A stretch of DNA of 64,000 bases from Amoebidium appalachense (lineage: Eukaryota > Ichthyosporea), in the NCBI GenBank assembly GCA_963693365.1, contig CAVNZM010000005.1, positions 3,162,001-3,226,000 of the forward strand, given 5' to 3'. A model generated the notes under the pieces. That model ran no database searches. It was not told the origin of the DNA and was given only the letters and a program-made list of their open reading frames with translations. This document shows, in pieces, positions 1 to 27,939 of the stretch. A program made the translations under genes and the position numbers. Each line of letters opens with the position of its first letter. Position 1 is the stretch's first letter.

Positions 1-25
1 GGGGGGGGGGGATGGGAGGGGCTGG

Positions 26-136
26 TTAAATTGTGTTATGGAGTATGAAGGACATATTTACAACGGACAACACAACACAGGGTGCAAACCATACATAAGG
101 AGCATACATGATAAGCAGAGCACATTCTCGGAAGGG
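26..136 (-). repeat. Dispersed poly-C-tailed repeat, copy 1
   Basis: Read on the minus strand: GAGAATGTGCTCTGCTTAT, then a segment with GGTTTGCACCCTGTG, TTGTCCGTT and CATACTCCATAACACA, then C-rich sequence. Same family as the plus-strand copies at 36937, 40317, 42977 and 45913 (consensus pieces TTTGCACTCTGCAT, GTGTACTTCGTACT, TAACACATTC). Confidence 0.6.
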
Positions 137-773
137 GAGAGGGGGGGGGGGGGGAATGGGGATGTCTACCGGGTTTGGTGGCCTGGCAGGCACAACCTTC
201 TCCGAGTCTCCCTGTGTGATGTGCCGTTAGAGTCCATGCAAGGGCACACAGTGAGAGGTACAGCATCTACTAGCAAGCCTTTCCAAGAAACACAGCATTC
301 CCCCCAGGGTCTTTACCTTTTCATGTCTATGTTTCCACATCCCTGGCTCACCACAGCAAAACCTATGACAAAGGCAATTCCTACGCCTCACCTACACAAC
401 ATCACCATACCTGCTTTACTGCTCTCACTTTCCCGTTCTAAGCCAATCCCCCCCCCCCCCCCCCCCCCCCTCCCCCCCCTTCCCCCTGTTCCCCCGTCCC
501 TCTCCCTCCTCATTCCCACTCACTACTCTTTACCATTACCCTCCCCACCCATCCCTCAATCCCCCTCCTCCTCTCTCCTACCCACAATCCACCCCCCCCC
601 CCCCCCCCCCTCACCCAATCCACCTCCCCCCCGCCCCTCCCCCTAACCCCCTCCCCATCCCCCCCACACCACCCCTTCCCCCCTCCTTCCACCCACCTAT
701 CCACCTCACCACCCGCACCATCACACTACATCTAACGCAAGCGCCTACACATCACACTTATACACATACACAC

Positions 774-1059
774 CTCAGTCAGGATCAGTGAGCTCTGTCT
801 CTTTGCCGGCATCACCTTGGACCCCCTATTGGCCTCAAACTTGCTGCAGAAAACACCGTCAGGGCACACCCTTACAAAAAGGGATAGAAAAGCTATACAC
901 AGAACAGAGCATAAACACAGGACAATGACGTGCCGTCATTAGACCACATTCGATCACTCAGCTTTATAAGGGATTTCTTTCAGAGATCTGGGTCGGGTCA
1001 GACTCCAAGCGAGATTTACACTTTATGATTGACAATACGAGTATCAAACAGCATTTTAG

Positions 1060-1094
<35 letters not shown>

Positions 1095-1216
1095 ACCACC
1101 AAAAAAAAAAGGCTCTTCTCCGTTTACCAACCATTGCATTGCTCATCCCCAAGTCACATCTTTTGTTGCTCCAACGCCCCTACCAAATCTCTCTCTCTCT
1201 CTCTCTCTCCCCCCCC

Positions 1217-1250
<34 letters not shown>

Positions 1251-1295
1251 CCCCTCTCTTCCCCCCCCCCTTCTCTCTCTCTTCCCCCCCCCCCC

Positions 1296-1328
<33 letters not shown>

Positions 1329-1872
1329 TGCATGTGTATGTCTGCCTGTTTGCATGTCTGTATGTCCGAATGTCAGTCTGGTTCCATCCATCGTCCGTCC
1401 GTCCATCCGTGTGTTTGTCTGTCAGTCTAGTCTCCCCCCCCCCCCCACACACACACACCTGAAAACACTAGCTTGCTCGTCATCCAGCATGACTGACTGT
1501 TTGTGGTAGAACTCGAGCACGTCCAGCACCGCCTGTCGGTGTGTGTGTACGTATGTGTGTGGGTGTGTTCGTGTGTGTGTGTATTGTGTACGTGTGTGAG
1601 TGTATGTGCGCATGAGAGAGAGAGAGAATGTGTGTGTACGTGCGTACGTGTGTGAGTGCACATGTGTGCGTGTGCGTGCGCGCGCGCATGCGTGTATGTG
1701 TGTGTGTGTGTGCGTGTTGTGTGTGGGTGAGTGGGTGTTCTCTGTATCTATCTTTGTCTATCCATGTTAGTTCATGTGCTTTTCATTCTCCCCCCCCCCC
1801 CCCCCCTACCGTTTTCCCCCGATTTCATCTTTTTCTTCTTCTTCGTTTCTTCTTTGCACACACACACACACA

Positions 1873-1927
<55 letters not shown>

Positions 1928-2719
1928 CCCGTCCCCCCTCCCCTCTCTTTCCGGGGGGAGGGGGGGGGGGGGGGGGGGGGGGGGGTAATTGTACGAATGT
2001 ATGTGTGCGCATGCGCTCGTGCATGTAAAGTCAACCAGCCATTGCTCCCAAGCCACAGCACGCATGACATTTACTGCAGGCCCACTGTTTGCATGCCTTT
2101 GTGCCTCTGTGGCATATTAGGCAATGCAAGTGCACACAAGGCCTTTCAAGAAGTCATCAATCAAGTGCTGATCACTCGAGTGTCAACTGACATATGCCGC
2201 ATGCCATTCTTAAGTGTTTGAGGGCAAATCATCGGCGGTGGGGAGGCAGCGGGGGGGAGGGAGGGAGGGGGGGGGGGGGGGGGGGGGGAGGCAAGGGAGG
2301 GAAGGAGAGAGGGGGGAGGGGGGGAGGGGGGTTACCTGAGGGTCTTGATCCTGGTCGTCTTTTGTAATTTTGGAATTCTCAAGCAGCAGACTCCACTCTT
2401 TAGGCATATTCTGAAAAAGAAAAAAACAGAGGTGATTGTGGGCGTGCAGGCGTTTCCATTCCCAGAGTGCTTCAACCTTAGGTAGAGTGCATTTATTTTC
2501 CGAGGAAGGCACCACATTGGGCCGAGAAGGAAGATTGGGTGTAGGCAAAAAGGAGGGTTGAACGGGGCAATGAAGGGGTGGGGGGAAGGGGGAGGAGAGG
2601 GAGGGGGGATGGCATGTGTCATAGAGTACGTGGCACACATTCATGAAGCACAACACCAGGCATATTTTACACACCACCACAGTACACGCACAGGGATATT
2701 GGCAAGGGCAAAGGGCAAA

Positions 2720-2762
<43 letters not shown>

Positions 2763-3361
2763 GGGAGGGGGAGGGAGGGCGGGCGGAGGGGGAGGGGGGG
2801 GGAAGGGGTTTTAAGAAGATCGTATATATGTTTAGGTGTGGTACCTTGAACTCCTTTTGGTTGACGTCGTACTTGACAACGGTCTCTTGCGGTGGATTAT
2901 TGGACGGCACCCGTTTGGGTTGCTGTCGCCTTTGCAACGACCCCAGTTTCTGCAGGAGATGGAGTGAGGAAAAAACGGTGGGGGGGGGGTGGTTTGTGTG
3001 TGTGCACCGGGGAGGGGGGGGTGGGGGGGGGGAAGAGGGGAGAGGGCGAGGGGGAAAGAGGGATTGGTGGGTGGAAGTGGGAGAGAAGGCGGGGGGAAGG
3101 GGGGGAGGATTAGAGGTTGGCGAATGATATGGGAGGGGGCGAGGGGCCGGAGGGGGGGAAGGGGAGGTGTTAGGGGATAAGTGTAATCATTGATCTTAAC
3201 CTCCCTTGTCCTCTTCTCCCCGCCCCCCCCCCCCCCCCCCCCCCCCATCCCGCCCCCACCCCCTCTCCTCATCACTCCTTTCACCCGGCCCACGAATTTG
3301 CATCCATTGGTCCAAAGGCAATTCCACATGTGAGGTATGCAGCACACGTAGAGCCCATTCT

Positions 3362-3403
<42 letters not shown>

Positions 3404-4903
3404 GGGGAGGGGGAGGAGGGCAGTGTGGGGGGGGGATGGGGGGGGGGCGGATGTAGTGCAGGGGGTGAGTGTGTTTCTACGGGCACCTGCGAACGGGACA
3501 AGCAGGAAGAAGAGGAGGGGAGAAAGGCTTTCGTGAGAGAGTAAACCATGTCTGATCAAGTTCTATTGCGGGGGGAGAGGGGGGTAAATGCATGGGAAGA
3601 GGAGAGACTGCATAAGGTGGAGCGTCACGGGTGTGTGTGGTGTGTTTTGGGAGCAGAGGAAGAGAAGCTCGGGTGTGTGTGTGTGGGGGGGGGGGGGGGG
3701 GGGGGGGAGGCGGCTGATTGGTTGGCAAGCCGAAATTTATACTATTAAGAGAAGTAAACGTGGTTCATAGAAAACAGTGTTCGGGAGAGGAAGGCAGGGG
3801 GGCAGGTGGGGGGAAGGGGGGGGGAGGGTGCCGGGAGGAAGGAGGGGGCCCAGGGAGGGAGGGGGGAAGGGGGAGGAGGCCAGGGGAGGGAGGGGGGAAG
3901 GTACCCCGGACTGGGGGGACGGGGTGGAGGAGAAAGGGGGGACTGTGGTTGGGAGTTGGGGGGGGGGGGGGGAAGGGAGGAGGGGGGAGGGGGGGAGGGG
4001 GCGCAGAATCCCCCTAAAGAAGTGGGCAAGCAGGAGAAGCGTGGAGGCTAAGAAGTAACGGCTATGTTGTGTGCATGCCAGAGAGAAAGGGGCATGATAA
4101 AAAAGGCCTCTAAGGCAAGGATTTAAAAACAAGGCAGGGGAGAATTGGGCTGTTAAGGAAGGGCAAGGGCGAGGAAAAGGAAACAGGAAGGATGGGAGTG
4201 CTGGGAAGATTAAGGTGCGAATAGGTGGCTGGGAGTAGGTACTTTACTTATCACTTGCCCGTGCACACACACATGTAAGCGTACACCCGCACACACCGAC
4301 TCACACACCCACACAATCGCAGATACACACCTGCATGATTTTGTCTACCCATAGGTCGACTGTTGCCGGCGTGTCAAAGGTAATGTGGTGCAAGTGATCG
4401 TCTGCAGTTTTGATCTGGAGGCAATGTTTCTTACCCCAACCCAACACAACGTGCTCGACCATGGCGCCTTTAAGATTGATCTCAGATATTTTGCCGTCCT
4501 GAGAAAACAAGGTAGTGAGAACTATAGCCCCAATACACAACGAAGATCCAAGATGCCAAAGACGCAGACAAACCAAAACCTGATAGCAACAAGACCTGTT
4601 TAAGCCTGCCCCGTATGACCAGGGCCAGAGTAGTTTTTTCCGTCGAGCCCACCACACTGCACCCTGTATTAATTACATTAACCGTGCGAGAAAGGTGCTT
4701 TCCTCATACAAAAAGAGCTAAGTAGCCGTGAACGAAATGAAGCTTTTCGGTGTGTTTCATACCGGCACGTCTTTGTCCTTCACTGATATTGCCCCATCCA
4801 GCAGCACGAAGGAGCACTTTTTCCAGCTGGTGGCTATTTTGTCCATAAGCCCGCCACCGTCCACCTTAAGCTTACCGACGGCTGTTAGGCTTGCGGCTGC
4901 CAT
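774..4903 (-). CDS. PAK-family protein kinase, N-terminal part (PH domain + degenerate CRIB), 3' end outside window
   Basis: Exons on the minus strand: 4763-4903, 4331-4498, 2845-2949, 2336-2410, 1459-1532, 774-843; phases agree at all joins (211 residues visible). The ATG at 4901-4903 starts MAAASLTAVGKLKV. Residues ~10-103 form a PH domain ending in the usual C-terminal helix with Trp (DLWVDKIMQ). Residues ~117-138 align with a CRIB/PBD motif but both conserved His are replaced (Gln124, Val127). Residues 139-175 (NMPKEWSLLL, KITKDDQ, AVLDVLEFYHKQ) match the PAK autoinhibitory segment following CRIB. PH-CRIB-kinase is the layout of Cla4/PH-PAK kinases, which act downstream of Cdc42/Rac. No kinase exon lies in the window; it should be left of position 1. 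Several introns begin directly with (GT)n. Family call is good from the post-CRIB segment; the exon between 4331 and 2949 could be missing. Confidence 0.8.
2608..2700 (-). repeat. Dispersed poly-C-tailed repeat, copy 2 (diverged)
   Basis: On the minus strand TGTTGTGCTTCATGAATGTG, CACGTACTCTATGACACATG, then C-rich sequence, matching the TTGTCCGTTATGAGTGTG / TTCGTACTATGTAACACAT core of the family. It lies in an intron of the PAK-like gene. Confidence 0.4.
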
Positions 4904-6440
4904 TTTTATATGGTTTGCTTAGCTCTTTGTTTCAACTGAAGGAATAAAACAAGTCCTTTCGGTGATGAAAAGTGTGTTGGGTCCTTGCTGTTTGGTTACT
5001 GAAGGACCTGACGATTTCTTGAGAAACCCGCACAGGTTAACGTGTTGATGCCTCTATTAGCACACTAATACTTATAGTCAACTAAGAGAAACAGCCTCAG
5101 CTGACGCTTTTAATGAGAATTGTGGAATCGGAACCAGCTTGTATCTCAACATGAAAAAAACACCTCCGAACTGTTATGTTGAAAGTATTGGTTTGAAACT
5201 GCGCAAACTTTGGTGTACTATCGCCCGGGGCGGTGCGTCGGGTAACCAATGAGAAGAAGCCTGTTGCGAGCGCGGCAAATTGACTTCAAATTAAGAGCTT
5301 CGATTGGAATCAAGCATTCAAAGTGACGCAACTTCTCATATTTTCATTTTGGCTGGCAACGGAGTTAATCCAGCTATTAGCTATACAATAATAAGTATAA
5401 TGGTAAGATATGACCGAGTGAGCTTCACATTGGAGAAAATTTACCATGTTTATTTCGCAGCTTACAAATAGTTAGATAAAATTCAATTGATATATTTGCA
5501 TGATTCTGCGGCCTGTGCAGGACACCAATCATCTTTACGCGCCACATTCAAATCAAGATCGCGATCCCGCAAGTGCAGTGCCCGGGGCTCCCAGTCCCTC
5601 CGGCAGCTCCCTCCGGCTGGGATGGCATGGGTCACGCGCGCTTCGGCGCTTGCACTAGTTTTATAAACAGTTTGAACGCGGGTGGAGGCTAGAATCTTGA
5701 GCTTCCGGGGGGGGGGGGGAGGAGGAGGGGGGAGGGGGGGGGAGGAAGGGGGGGGGGGGGGAGGGGAAGAAGGGGGGGGGGGGGGGGGAGGGGGGAGGGG
5801 GAGGGGGGGAGGGGGGGGGACATATCCCGGAGCTGGCGGGGAAGAAGGGGGAGGGTCGGTCTCTCGCAGGGTAAAAGCTTCGCCCGTTTCGCTGCAGTCA
5901 AAATTGTGCAGCGGAGTGCACGTGTGTGTCCTTATTTTGACTCTAAGTTACGTACCTCTGACACGGTCAGACCACCGGTACCGCAGAATTCAATTCTCGT
6001 GCACCATAGATGCATAATGACGGTTCGATCTGTAGTCACAATCCGAAATGATTGCAATATTGGTACCTGGTAGTTGCAACACGGACCGGGACCAGCTGAG
6101 AGACCAGCCGTAGCTGCAGCTTTTGATCGTGTGAACGAAGCTGTTCATGCGTGGGGTTCAATACTAGCTGGTTATTAGAATTATTAGACGTGTGGACAGT
6201 CTGGTTCATTTTGGTCCGCATACACACCAGTTGAGGAGGAACAAGTAGCTATACGTAGCTAATGGGTGAGAGGATATCGATCCGGAGTGTGTGGAATCTC
6301 GAAAATCATGCCCAGTACGCGTAGCATAGTATGTATGCATACGGATCCCCACTCTCGTGCACGTAAACGTACGTATACCGCTACCAAGAAGTCTATGTAT
6401 ACATACGGTTGCCAAATGTTTTTTTACTTGGGTAGCTGAA

Positions 6441-6472
<32 letters not shown>

Positions 6473-7217
6473 GAGGGGGCGTGGGGTTAATTGATGTGCC
6501 ACCGTGACGGTACTTTTATTATTATTGACGACTCAGGTTGAGATTCGCTTACACGTTACTACGCAAACATAGGTACATAGTTATAGTATATGACACTTTC
6601 CGAGCACAGAACCACACACACGGACAACTAGACACTGGTTAATGTACCACACACACGTGTGGTCGCTATAATTCGGGGACCATTTACCCCATCCCCACTA
6701 CCACTGGCCGTGGGTCGCTTCATGCAGCACAAAAGAGGATTTTCTGAAGTGGATTACTACAGAGCGTCTTTAGACCGGACGCGTTCTGCTGTATGCTTCA
6801 ACTAACTTGTCATCACTTGCATCTACCAAACTGAATACAAGCTACACAGTGTCCCGTGTGTTTGTGCTTTGCAATATGTGCATTCGCCATTACTGTGGGC
6901 CATTACCTTCGGCAACCCCACCGTAGGCTACATTCCTTTAAAACTCCCCTGCCTCCCTCCCTCCCCCCCCCCCCCCCCCCCCGTCTCCCCAAGGAAAAAA
7001 AAAAAAAAAAAGGGCAGTAGCGCGCTGCTGTCCGTACATGGTCCTCTATGTATCTTGACTATTAAATTTTCCTTTCACATCAGGCCCCCAGGTCATACAC
7101 CACAAACCAAATATAAAAACCGCCAATCATTTAGATCAATTCGTTCTGCTTTTCCTTTCTCTCGATCAACATAGAGAACAGGCGAAGGTGAAGGGGTAAG
7201 ACAAAAAAAAAAAAAAA

Positions 7218-7250
<33 letters not shown>

Positions 7251-7424
7251 GAAGGCCGTATCCAGTTCTAGAAAGCCGCCAGTATGCCACGATTTCGTAT
7301 ACCCTTGGGTAAGACCAACCAATCCGTTGGATGCAACGGTTGCCATCTATGGTTATGATGGTGGCAGGAGATTGGCCAAGGAAGTTGTGTCGTTTAGTCT
7401 GGCCAGGGTCATTTTGGACAACTG

Positions 7425-7472
<48 letters not shown>

Positions 7473-7476
7473 GGCT

Positions 7477-7512
<36 letters not shown>

Positions 7513-7779
7513 GATTGAGTAAGTGACTCGTGTACCGTGGGTGTGTGATGTGCCTATCACGGTGTCTGTGTGTGTGTATGTTTGTTTGTGTGTGTGTATG
7601 TGCGTGTGTGTGCGCGCGCACCATATACGTCCACGTGTGTTGGTCACAAGCACATCCCTGTTGACACAAAACAATAAACCCCGCCCACCCACACGCACAC
7701 GCACCAAGCGCATGGCACACACTTGCTCACACACTAACACACACCACACACGTGAGAACCCAATGCGTTATTATAAGCA
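4904..7779. other. Intergenic region between RhoGAP 3' end and PAK-like 5' end
   Basis: Non-repetitive AT-moderate DNA at 4904-5690 and 5900-6420, a poly-G block at 5707-5820 and 6440-6470, and poly-C/A, poly-A/G and GT runs at 6960-7620. No ORF here has gene-like features. Confidence 0.6.
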
Positions 7780-23853
<16,074 letters not shown>

Positions 23854-24699
23854 TCACTGCCTTTTTCTCAGAGTCTTTTGACTCCGGCCACCCTGTCTGG
23901 CCACCTCCATCTGCATACTCCTTGCTGCATACACATTCCTCCTCCGTGCATTCACCGCCTCCCTCCTCAGTGAGTGTGCATACCTCAACCCGTGCTTGTT
24001 GCACAGGGTGGCCTCTCCCAACGGGCCCTTACGCCAATGGGTTTCTTCCTTCCCTGTTACGAAACAATCTTCCCACATGCACACACGCAGGTTGACTGGG
24101 AGCGCTTGTGCCGCAGGAAAGGTTGCCATGTTCGCTGAAGGCATGTTCACTCTGAAGAATGTCGCGTGGGTTGGTTGGGAGAGAAGCATTGGCGGCTGAA
24201 GGCATGGAAGGAGAGGGAGGGTAAACTCTGCCTGGGTTGAGGCAAATTGCACTGGGGGATCAATGCAGAAGTCCACCCCACCTAGGCCAACGCAATTGAT
24301 ATCCTGCGTGTTGGGCTGCTTGGTAGGCAGTTCGAAGTGCGAAAGGTACCCATCGAGGGGAGGCAGCCCGACGGAAGAAATATCGCCTTGTGGCTGAAGA
24401 GGAGGAAGGGACTCTGTTGCTTCAGCAAGGAATTCGATAAAAAATTCGTTGTCTGCAGCAGTCAACTGGGGTAGTGGGCCCATGGATGGAGCGAACACGG
24501 GGTTCGATGGAACTTCGAGCTCAAGTGGGCTGTTTGTCTCAAAGGACGTTGGGTTTTCTAATGGCAAGTAGCCAGAATAGAATGGTGTATTGGATGTTGT
24601 GTTTTTGGCATGGTTGCAATTGACTGTGACCACGGGGTGAATGAGTGTGGGCGGTTCATAAAACACTCCCCATTGGCAAGTGGGGTGTGAGCGCTCCAT
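23854..24699 (-). CDS. GATA-like zinc-finger protein, atypical ligands
   Basis: Single uninterrupted ORF of 281 residues in a stretch free of simple repeats. The first ~200 residues are Pro/Leu/Asn-rich with no domain I recognise and may be an activation region. Residues 207-236 read as a GATA-type finger: HWRKGPLGEATLCNKHGLRY follows the classical W-R-[RK]-G-P-x-G-x-x-x-L-C-N-x-x-G-L-[RK]-Y pattern, followed by a basic tail (RREAVNARRR...RSQKTLRKRQ) as in DNA-binding GATA factors. The ligands are Cys207-x4-Cys212-x20-Cys233-x2-His236 instead of C-x2-C-x17-20-C-x2-C, so the first knuckle is two residues longer and the last Cys is His. Likely a nuclear sequence-specific transcription factor, but with altered or lost zinc/DNA binding possible. 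Start chosen as the only upstream Met giving the full ORF (24699). Confidence 0.7.
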   Translation of the reverse strand: MERSHPTCQWGVFYEPPTLIHPVVTVNCNHAKNTTSNTPFYSGYLPLENPTSFETNSPLELEVPSNPVFAPSMGPLPQLTAADNEFFIEFLAEATESLPPLQPQGDISSVGLPPLDGYLSHFELPTKQPNTQDINCVGLGGVDFCIDPPVQFASTQAEFTLPLLPCLQPPMLLSQPTHATFFRVNMPSANMATFPAAQALPVNLRVCMWEDCFVTGKEETHWRKGPLGEATLCNKHGLRYAHSLRREAVNARRRNVYAARSMQMEVARQGGRSQKTLRKRQ

Positions 24700-25542
24700 T
24701 ATAATGGCAAGGGTTGAAAAAAGTTACAAGTGGGGTATGTTGCTTTATTATTGTTCTGTTTCTTTATTATTTGGGGTGGAATTTATTAAAGTATGCACTA
24801 TCACACTCTGAGGTGGCCCTTCTCACATATGGTATCTATGTATACCATACAAGTTACAGCAATCCAACGTGTGCCAGAGCAGCTTGTCAGAGCAAAGTTC
24901 AACTATTCTGTGCATATGCATATGGGTGAAGCAAATTGTGCTGCAGGGGGATCTGATCGGTTCTTCAATGCCTTGCGGACCGTCTGCAGCTGGGGTTGAA
25001 GACGTAAGAAGGAAGTGAGAATTCAAAGCAAGTACGTATAGTGTACAGATAGCTTCGATGCATAGAACGAGCGGGCTTGAGCTGGATGGATGGCGTTGGT
25101 CCCACGTCCTGCCTAAGTGAATAGGTGGTCGGGTTCGAGTGAAATGCGGCAGCCATTGCGGTATTTATGCCTTCGGCGTTTAGCAAAAGGCGTGTTTCGA
25201 TTGGAGACATCTGACTATGACAGACAAGTCCCCCACTGCCGGCCCCAGGCAACATGCATATGTACATGTATTTGTTCCTTGATTCAGAATTCTTTCAATG
25301 AACACAATAATGGTAATACGTAGCGTGCACATATTTCAAGATGTATTTAAGTAGCTGCGATACTTATTTAGCCTACCGGCCAATCATTCCGCGGCGCGGC
25401 AGGGGCCGGTGATGTCACTGATGTGACCAAATGTTACGTAATATCTTGTAGCCACTCAGAGCGCATCGCTGCTTACTATATTTGGTGTCGTCATCCCACA
25501 GATTCCAATCGTCATCCCACATGTCTCAGCCACTGACTGAGG

Positions 25543-25872
25543 ATGGTTACACACAAAGTCTCGAAGGTGGAAGTTGAAGCCTTGCCACCCTTGCGGCCTC
25601 TACCGGAAGATAAGGAGGCCTCGGTCCGACCCCCGCGCGCATTCCGCGTGCACGTGCTTGGCCAGGCTCCACCATCAGTTCTATACAGGAAAACGCAAGT
25701 AGACTCCGAGCTGGGTGCATCGATTGGGCGTGGCCCCGAGCCATGCAAAGGTAAAAAATCAGCCAGCGGTCAGCTAATAATAATCAACCAGCCACAGAGG
25801 GGCCCGAATGCCGAAGGAGTACGGCAGGGCAGCCGGGTACCAAAAAATAAGAAGATCGATACTGGTACCTGA
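25543..25872 (+). CDS. Hypothetical protein (weak ORF or first exon)
   Basis: An ORF of 109 codons (MVTHKVSKVEVEALPPLRPL...) lies just before poly-G territory, downstream of the GATA-like gene and on the opposite strand. Its first ~70 codons have a mixed, protein-like composition. A good 5' splice site (CAAAG followed by GTAAAA) sits at about 25750, so it could instead be the first exon of a spliced gene, but I could not find a convincing next exon. No domain, signal peptide or membrane segment is recognisable. Function unknown. Confidence 0.25.
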   Translation: MVTHKVSKVEVEALPPLRPLPEDKEASVRPPRAFRVHVLGQAPPSVLYRKTQVDSELGASIGRGPEPCKGKKSASGQLIIINQPQRGPNAEGVRQGSRVPKNKKIDTGT

Positions 25873-26234
25873 GTTTCAAAGCGAAAGGGAGGGAGGCCGG
25901 GGTGGGTGGGCGGGTGGGGGGGTGGGTGGGTGGTGGGGGGAGGGGGGAATAGACCCACGGGGTAATGGCGGTAGAGGGCGGGTGGTGGTGGTGGGGGGAG
26001 GGGGGGGGGGGGGGGGAGGGGGAGGGGGAAAGGAGGGGGGGGGGGGGGGGGGGGGGAGGGGTCGAACCCGTGTTCATGTTTTATTCAGAACACCAATATT
26101 TTTTCGGATTGTCGGAAGGGGGAGAAGGAGGTCGCCCAACCGCATGAGCAGGCTAAACTTGCTCCTAGGGGGGATCTGGAGGGGGAGGGGGAGGGGGAGG
26201 GGGAGGGGAACGAGGTGGTGGGGGTTTACCGATG

Positions 26235-26268
<34 letters not shown>

Positions 26269-26298
26269 CCTCACCCCTACGCCCCTACCCCCTCCCCC

Positions 26299-26336
<38 letters not shown>

Positions 26337-26480
26337 CTCCAGCCCCCCACCCACCCCACCCGCCACCCACTTGCACCACCTTTTATTGCATGTATGATCA
26401 AGGGTTCTACCCCCCTCCTTCCCCCCCCTCCCCCCCCCTCCCCCCCCTCCCCTCCCCCCCTCCCCCCCCCCCCCCCCTCC

Positions 26481-26882
26481 AGGGCCTAACCACATCGGCT
26501 GAGTCAACTTGCTCCGAGCAGAATTATTCTGCAAAAAGCAGAATTATTCTGCAAAAGTAGGATCAGTCAATATGCAAAGGCAGAATCAATCTGCTAAAGG
26601 CAGAATCAATCTGCTAAAAGCAGAATTATTCTGCTGCGAATAACTCTGCTTCTAGCATAATCGTTGCGGAATGATTCTGCTAATTTTAAAAGCAGAATAA
26701 TCCTGCTAAAAGCAGAGGGATCCTGCTTTTGCGGAATAATTCTGCTAAAAACAGAGTGATTCTGCCTTTGCAGTATAATTCTACTTTTTGCAGAATAATT
26801 CTGCTTTTTGCAGAATAATTCTGCTTTTTACAGAATAATTCTGATTTTTGCAAATTGACTCTGCCGATGTGGTTGGGGCCTC
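26481..26882. mobile_element. Foldback/MITE-like element with ~30 bp terminal inverted repeats and palindromic core
   Basis: Left arm 26481-26511 contains CCACATCGGCTGAGTCAAC; the right arm 26850-26882, read in reverse complement, has CCACATCGGCAGAGTCAAT with matching flanks (GGGCCTAAC versus GGCCCCAAC). The interior is a run of small palindromes of the type AGCAGAATTATTCTGCT, direct on the left and complementary on the right, so the whole ~400 bp can fold into one long hairpin. No transposase ORF. A diverged relative of the arm (CCCAACCGCATGAGC...AACTTGCTCC) sits at about 26134-26166. Confidence 0.7.
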
Positions 26883-26985
26883 CCTCCCTGGGCTCCTGGG
26901 GCTGGACCAGGAACTTCCGTTTAACAACTCTCTCTCCCCCCCCCCTCACCCCCCCCCCCCCCCCAGAAAAAACACGGGCCCTCTC

Positions 26986-27240
<255 letters not shown>

Positions 27241-27650
27241 AGGCCCCCCCAACACCCCCACAGCACCCCCCCCCCCCCCCCCCAAAAAAAAAAAAAAAGA
27301 AAAAAGAAAAAAAACTAACACCATATCCTCCATGCTAAACATGTTTGTGTGTGTGCGTGCGTGCGCGCCTGCCTGCCTGCCTGCCTGCCTGTGTGTGTGC
27401 TGTGCGTGCGTGCGTGCGTGCTTGCGTGCGTGCGTGCTTGTGTGCGTGTGTGCGTGCGTGCATGGCGTGCGTGCGTGTGTAGTTGTGTGTGTGCGTGTGT
27501 GCGTGTGTGCGTGCGTGTGTGCGTGTGTGCGTGGCGTGCGTGTGTGCGTGCGTGTGTGCGTCGTTGCATGCGTGCATGCGTGGGTGCGTGCGTGACGGTG
27601 CGTGCATGCAAGCGTGCGTGCGTGTGCGTGCGTGCGTGTGTGTGTGTGTC

Positions 27651-27763
<113 letters not shown>

Positions 27764-27939
27764 TGTGTGTGTGTTTGTGTGTCTCCGCGCGTGCGCGCGC
27801 GTGTGTGTGGGTGTGTGTGGGTGGGTGTTTTCTCAGTGCTGTTGCTAATGTATCGTGCAGTGGTGGTGCCAGGAGCTAAGTGGCCGACATGGAGTTCAGT
27901 GCCTTGCATTTCCCCAATGCACACTTGCTGTGATAATGG

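Noticed and set aside
3289-3363. 75-nt phase-0 segment in the PAK intron that could be an extra exon (GAG acceptor, GTGAAA donor)
   Set aside because: It resembles the 5' part of the dispersed repeat on the minus strand, has a weak acceptor and lacks a CRIB motif.
7123-7450. Minus-strand ORF between poly-G runs
   Set aside because: No recognisable motif; flanked by homopolymers and not phase-compatible with the RhoGAP model in any clear way.
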